This document shows, one piece after another, positions 6,482 through 7,908 of a stretch of DNA of 7,908 nt (its first letter is position 1; every line of letters begins with the position of its first letter). The stretch lies in the NCBI GenBank assembly GCA_963933205.1, contig CAWVTK010000088.1, positions 1 through 7,908 of the forward strand, read 5' to 3'. Origin of the DNA: UBA6772 sp963933205. Its GTDB lineage: Bacteria > Bacteroidota > Bacteroidia > Flavobacteriales > UBA7430. Made by a program: the position numbers and the translations under genes. The notes beneath the pieces were generated by a model that did not search any database, was not told the origin of the DNA, and worked only from the letters and a program-made list of their open reading frames with translations.

Positions 6482-7864
6482 ATGAAAAAAGATACTATTT
6501 GTGCATTGGCAACAGCTTCTGGTATGGGAGCAATTGCTATTATTAGAGTTTCGGGTCCGGAGGCTTTTACTATATGCGATCCTTTGTTTACATCTGTAAA
6601 GCAAGGCAAGCGTCTTTTAAATCAGAAAACACACACCATTCATTTGGGTACTTTTAGAAACGAAGGACAGCTGATAGATGAGGTGCTTGTTTCTTTATTT
6701 AAAGGGCCAAATTCGTATACTGGAGAAAATATTGTAGAAATTTCATGTCACGGATCTTCTTACATTCAGCAACAAATACTGCAGTTACTTATTAAAAAAG
6801 GTTGTAGAACTGCCCAGGCTGGTGAGTTTACCTTTCGTGCATTTATGAATGGGAAAATGGATTTGTCTCAAGCAGAAGCAGTAGCAGATTTAATTTCTTC
6901 TTCTAACGAAAAGTCGCACGATTTAGCCTTGACTCAAATGCGAGGTGGTTTTTCGTCGGAAATTCAAACCTTACGCCAAGAGCTCATAAAATTTGCTTCG
7001 TTAATTGAATTGGAACTCGATTTTAGCACCGAAGATGTAGCGTTTGCAGATCGAGATCAATTAAACGGTCTTTTAAACAGATTGAAGCAAGTATTGCGTA
7101 GGCTGGTAGATTCTTTTGCTTTAGGAAATGTGATTAAAAACGGTATTCCGGTGGCTATTGTAGGCGAGCCTAATGTTGGGAAATCGACCTTGTTGAATGC
7201 TCTGTTAAATGAAGAGCGGGCCATAGTTTCTGAAATTGCAGGAACCACAAGAGATACGGTAGAGGATGAGATTGTGATTGAAGGAATGTCTTTTCGGTTT
7301 ATAGATACCGCCGGAATTAGAGATACTCAAGACACCATAGAAAGTATTGGTATTGAAAAAACTTTTGAGAAAATTAAACAAGCGAAAGTGGTGCTGTATC
7401 TTTTTGATGCCTCTACAGCAAATCCAGCAGAGGTTTATTTGGAAATGAAAAAGCTGGAAGCGCATACCGAAAGTAAGCAATTGATTGCCATAGCTAATAA
7501 GGTTGATAAAGGCATTGTTTCTGAAATAGAAGAGGTATTTGCTGAGCTTCCAAACATCCTTTTTATTTCGGCGAAGCAAAAAAATAACATAACGAAACTA
7601 AAATCGCTGCTTACTGAAAAGGTAAAGCAAGGTTTGCTGAGTAATGATGATGTGATTGTGTCCAATTCTCGCCACTTTGAAGCTTTATCTAATGCCTTGG
7701 ATCATGTGGTGCTGGTGCAAAATGGTTTGGAAATGGGAATATCGGGTGATTTGTTGGCCATGGACATCCGACAGTCGCTGTTTCATTTAGGGGAAATTAC
7801 AGGTGAAATTACTACCGACGATTTATTAGACTCCATTTTTAGAGATTTCTGTATCGGTAAATAA
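6482..7864 (+). CDS. mnmE: tRNA uridine-5-carboxymethylaminomethyl(34) synthesis GTPase MnmE
   Basis: Complete 460-residue protein (also called TrmE or ThdF), a normal length for the family. With MnmG it installs the (carboxymethyl)aminomethyl group on wobble U34 of certain tRNAs, in the cytoplasm. Domains: N-terminal formyl-tetrahydrofolate-binding domain (about 1-120), with SYTGENIVEISCHG (78-91) and GEFTFRAFMNGKMDL (114-128); a helical domain interrupted by a Ras-like G domain (about 220-380); and a helical C-terminus ending in CIGK, whose Cys457 is family-conserved. The G motifs are intact: G1 GEPNVGKST (228-236), G2 GTTRD (254-258), G3 DTAG (275-278), G4 NKVD (339-342), G5 SAK (363-365). 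The ATG at 6482, MKKDTICALATASG, matches the usual N-terminus; an upstream in-frame TTG at 6464 would add six residues with no family counterpart. The gene is divergent from sucD. Its last 18 bases resemble a known island attachment site. Confidence 0.97.
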   Translation: MKKDTICALATASGMGAIAIIRVSGPEAFTICDPLFTSVKQGKRLLNQKTHTIHLGTFRNEGQLIDEVLVSLFKGPNSYTGENIVEISCHGSSYIQQQILQLLIKKGCRTAQAGEFTFRAFMNGKMDLSQAEAVADLISSSNEKSHDLALTQMRGGFSSEIQTLRQELIKFASLIELELDFSTEDVAFADRDQLNGLLNRLKQVLRRLVDSFALGNVIKNGIPVAIVGEPNVGKSTLLNALLNEERAIVSEIAGTTRDTVEDEIVIEGMSFRFIDTAGIRDTQDTIESIGIEKTFEKIKQAKVVLYLFDASTANPAEVYLEMKKLEAHTESKQLIAIANKVDKGIVSEIEEVFAELPNILFISAKQKNNITKLKSLLTEKVKQGLLSNDDVIVSNSRHFEALSNALDHVVLVQNGLEMGISGDLLAMDIRQSLFHLGEITGEITTDDLLDSIFRDFCIGK

Positions 7865-7908
7865 ACCCCACAAATTAAACGCATTACAAATTTACTGTAA
7901 CACAAGTA

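Noticed and set aside
6222..6482. Open frame of 86 codons across the sucD-mnmE spacer, plus strand
   Set aside because: It needs a TTG start inside sucD, runs over the sucD promoter, and its translation is Phe/Leu/Lys-rich without any recognisable motif, as expected of A/T-rich spacer DNA.
7205..7579. Minus-strand open frame of 124 codons inside mnmE
   Set aside because: It lies opposite the intact G domain of MnmE and has a low-complexity Phe/Asn/Ile-rich translation; it is a shadow of the real gene.

Overview
This is an ordinary chromosomal window from a low-GC (by eye about 40%) member of the Bacteroidota. Four things suggest this. The start codons have A-rich upstream regions without Shine-Dalgarno motifs. 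Several genes are preceded by the Bacteroidota -7 element TAnnTTTG. PurL is the single-chain ~1230-residue form. The first gene belongs to the futalosine (not the classical Men) route to menaquinone. Most Flavobacteriaceae are known for the classical route, so a Cytophagales/Chitinophagales/Cryomorphaceae- or Crocinitomicaceae-like lineage is a better guess. That lineage guess is inference.

Layout: (1) 1-594, + strand, the 3' three-quarters of mqnD, open at the left edge. (2) 654-1493, + strand, a metallo-beta-lactamase-fold hydrolase of unknown substrate, 59 bp after mqnD. (3) 1494-1563, a short convergent spacer with a hairpin that probably terminates purL. (4) 1564-5259, - strand, purL, complete. 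(5) 5260-5371, a spacer holding a strong sucD terminator and a probable purL promoter. (6) 5372-6241, - strand, sucD, complete. (7) 6242-6481, a 240-bp divergent spacer with a probable promoter for sucD and one for mnmE, a nested palindrome and an orphan terminator-like hairpin. (8) 6482-7864, + strand, mnmE, complete. (9) 7865-7908, a 44-bp tail in which I see no gene.

The genes are core metabolism and translation: respiratory quinone synthesis (mqnD), step four of de novo purine synthesis (purL), the substrate-level phosphorylation step of the TCA cycle (sucD) and tRNA wobble-uridine modification (mnmE). They do not form one pathway. purL and sucD share a strand but are separated by a strong terminator, so they look like separate transcription units. 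I found no mobile element, CRISPR array, tRNA, rRNA or defence system, and no convincing new biological system. The points most worth a second look are the unassigned hydrolase next to mqnD, the layered regulatory DNA around sucD, and the 3' end of mnmE, which resembles a known integration site just where the window stops.
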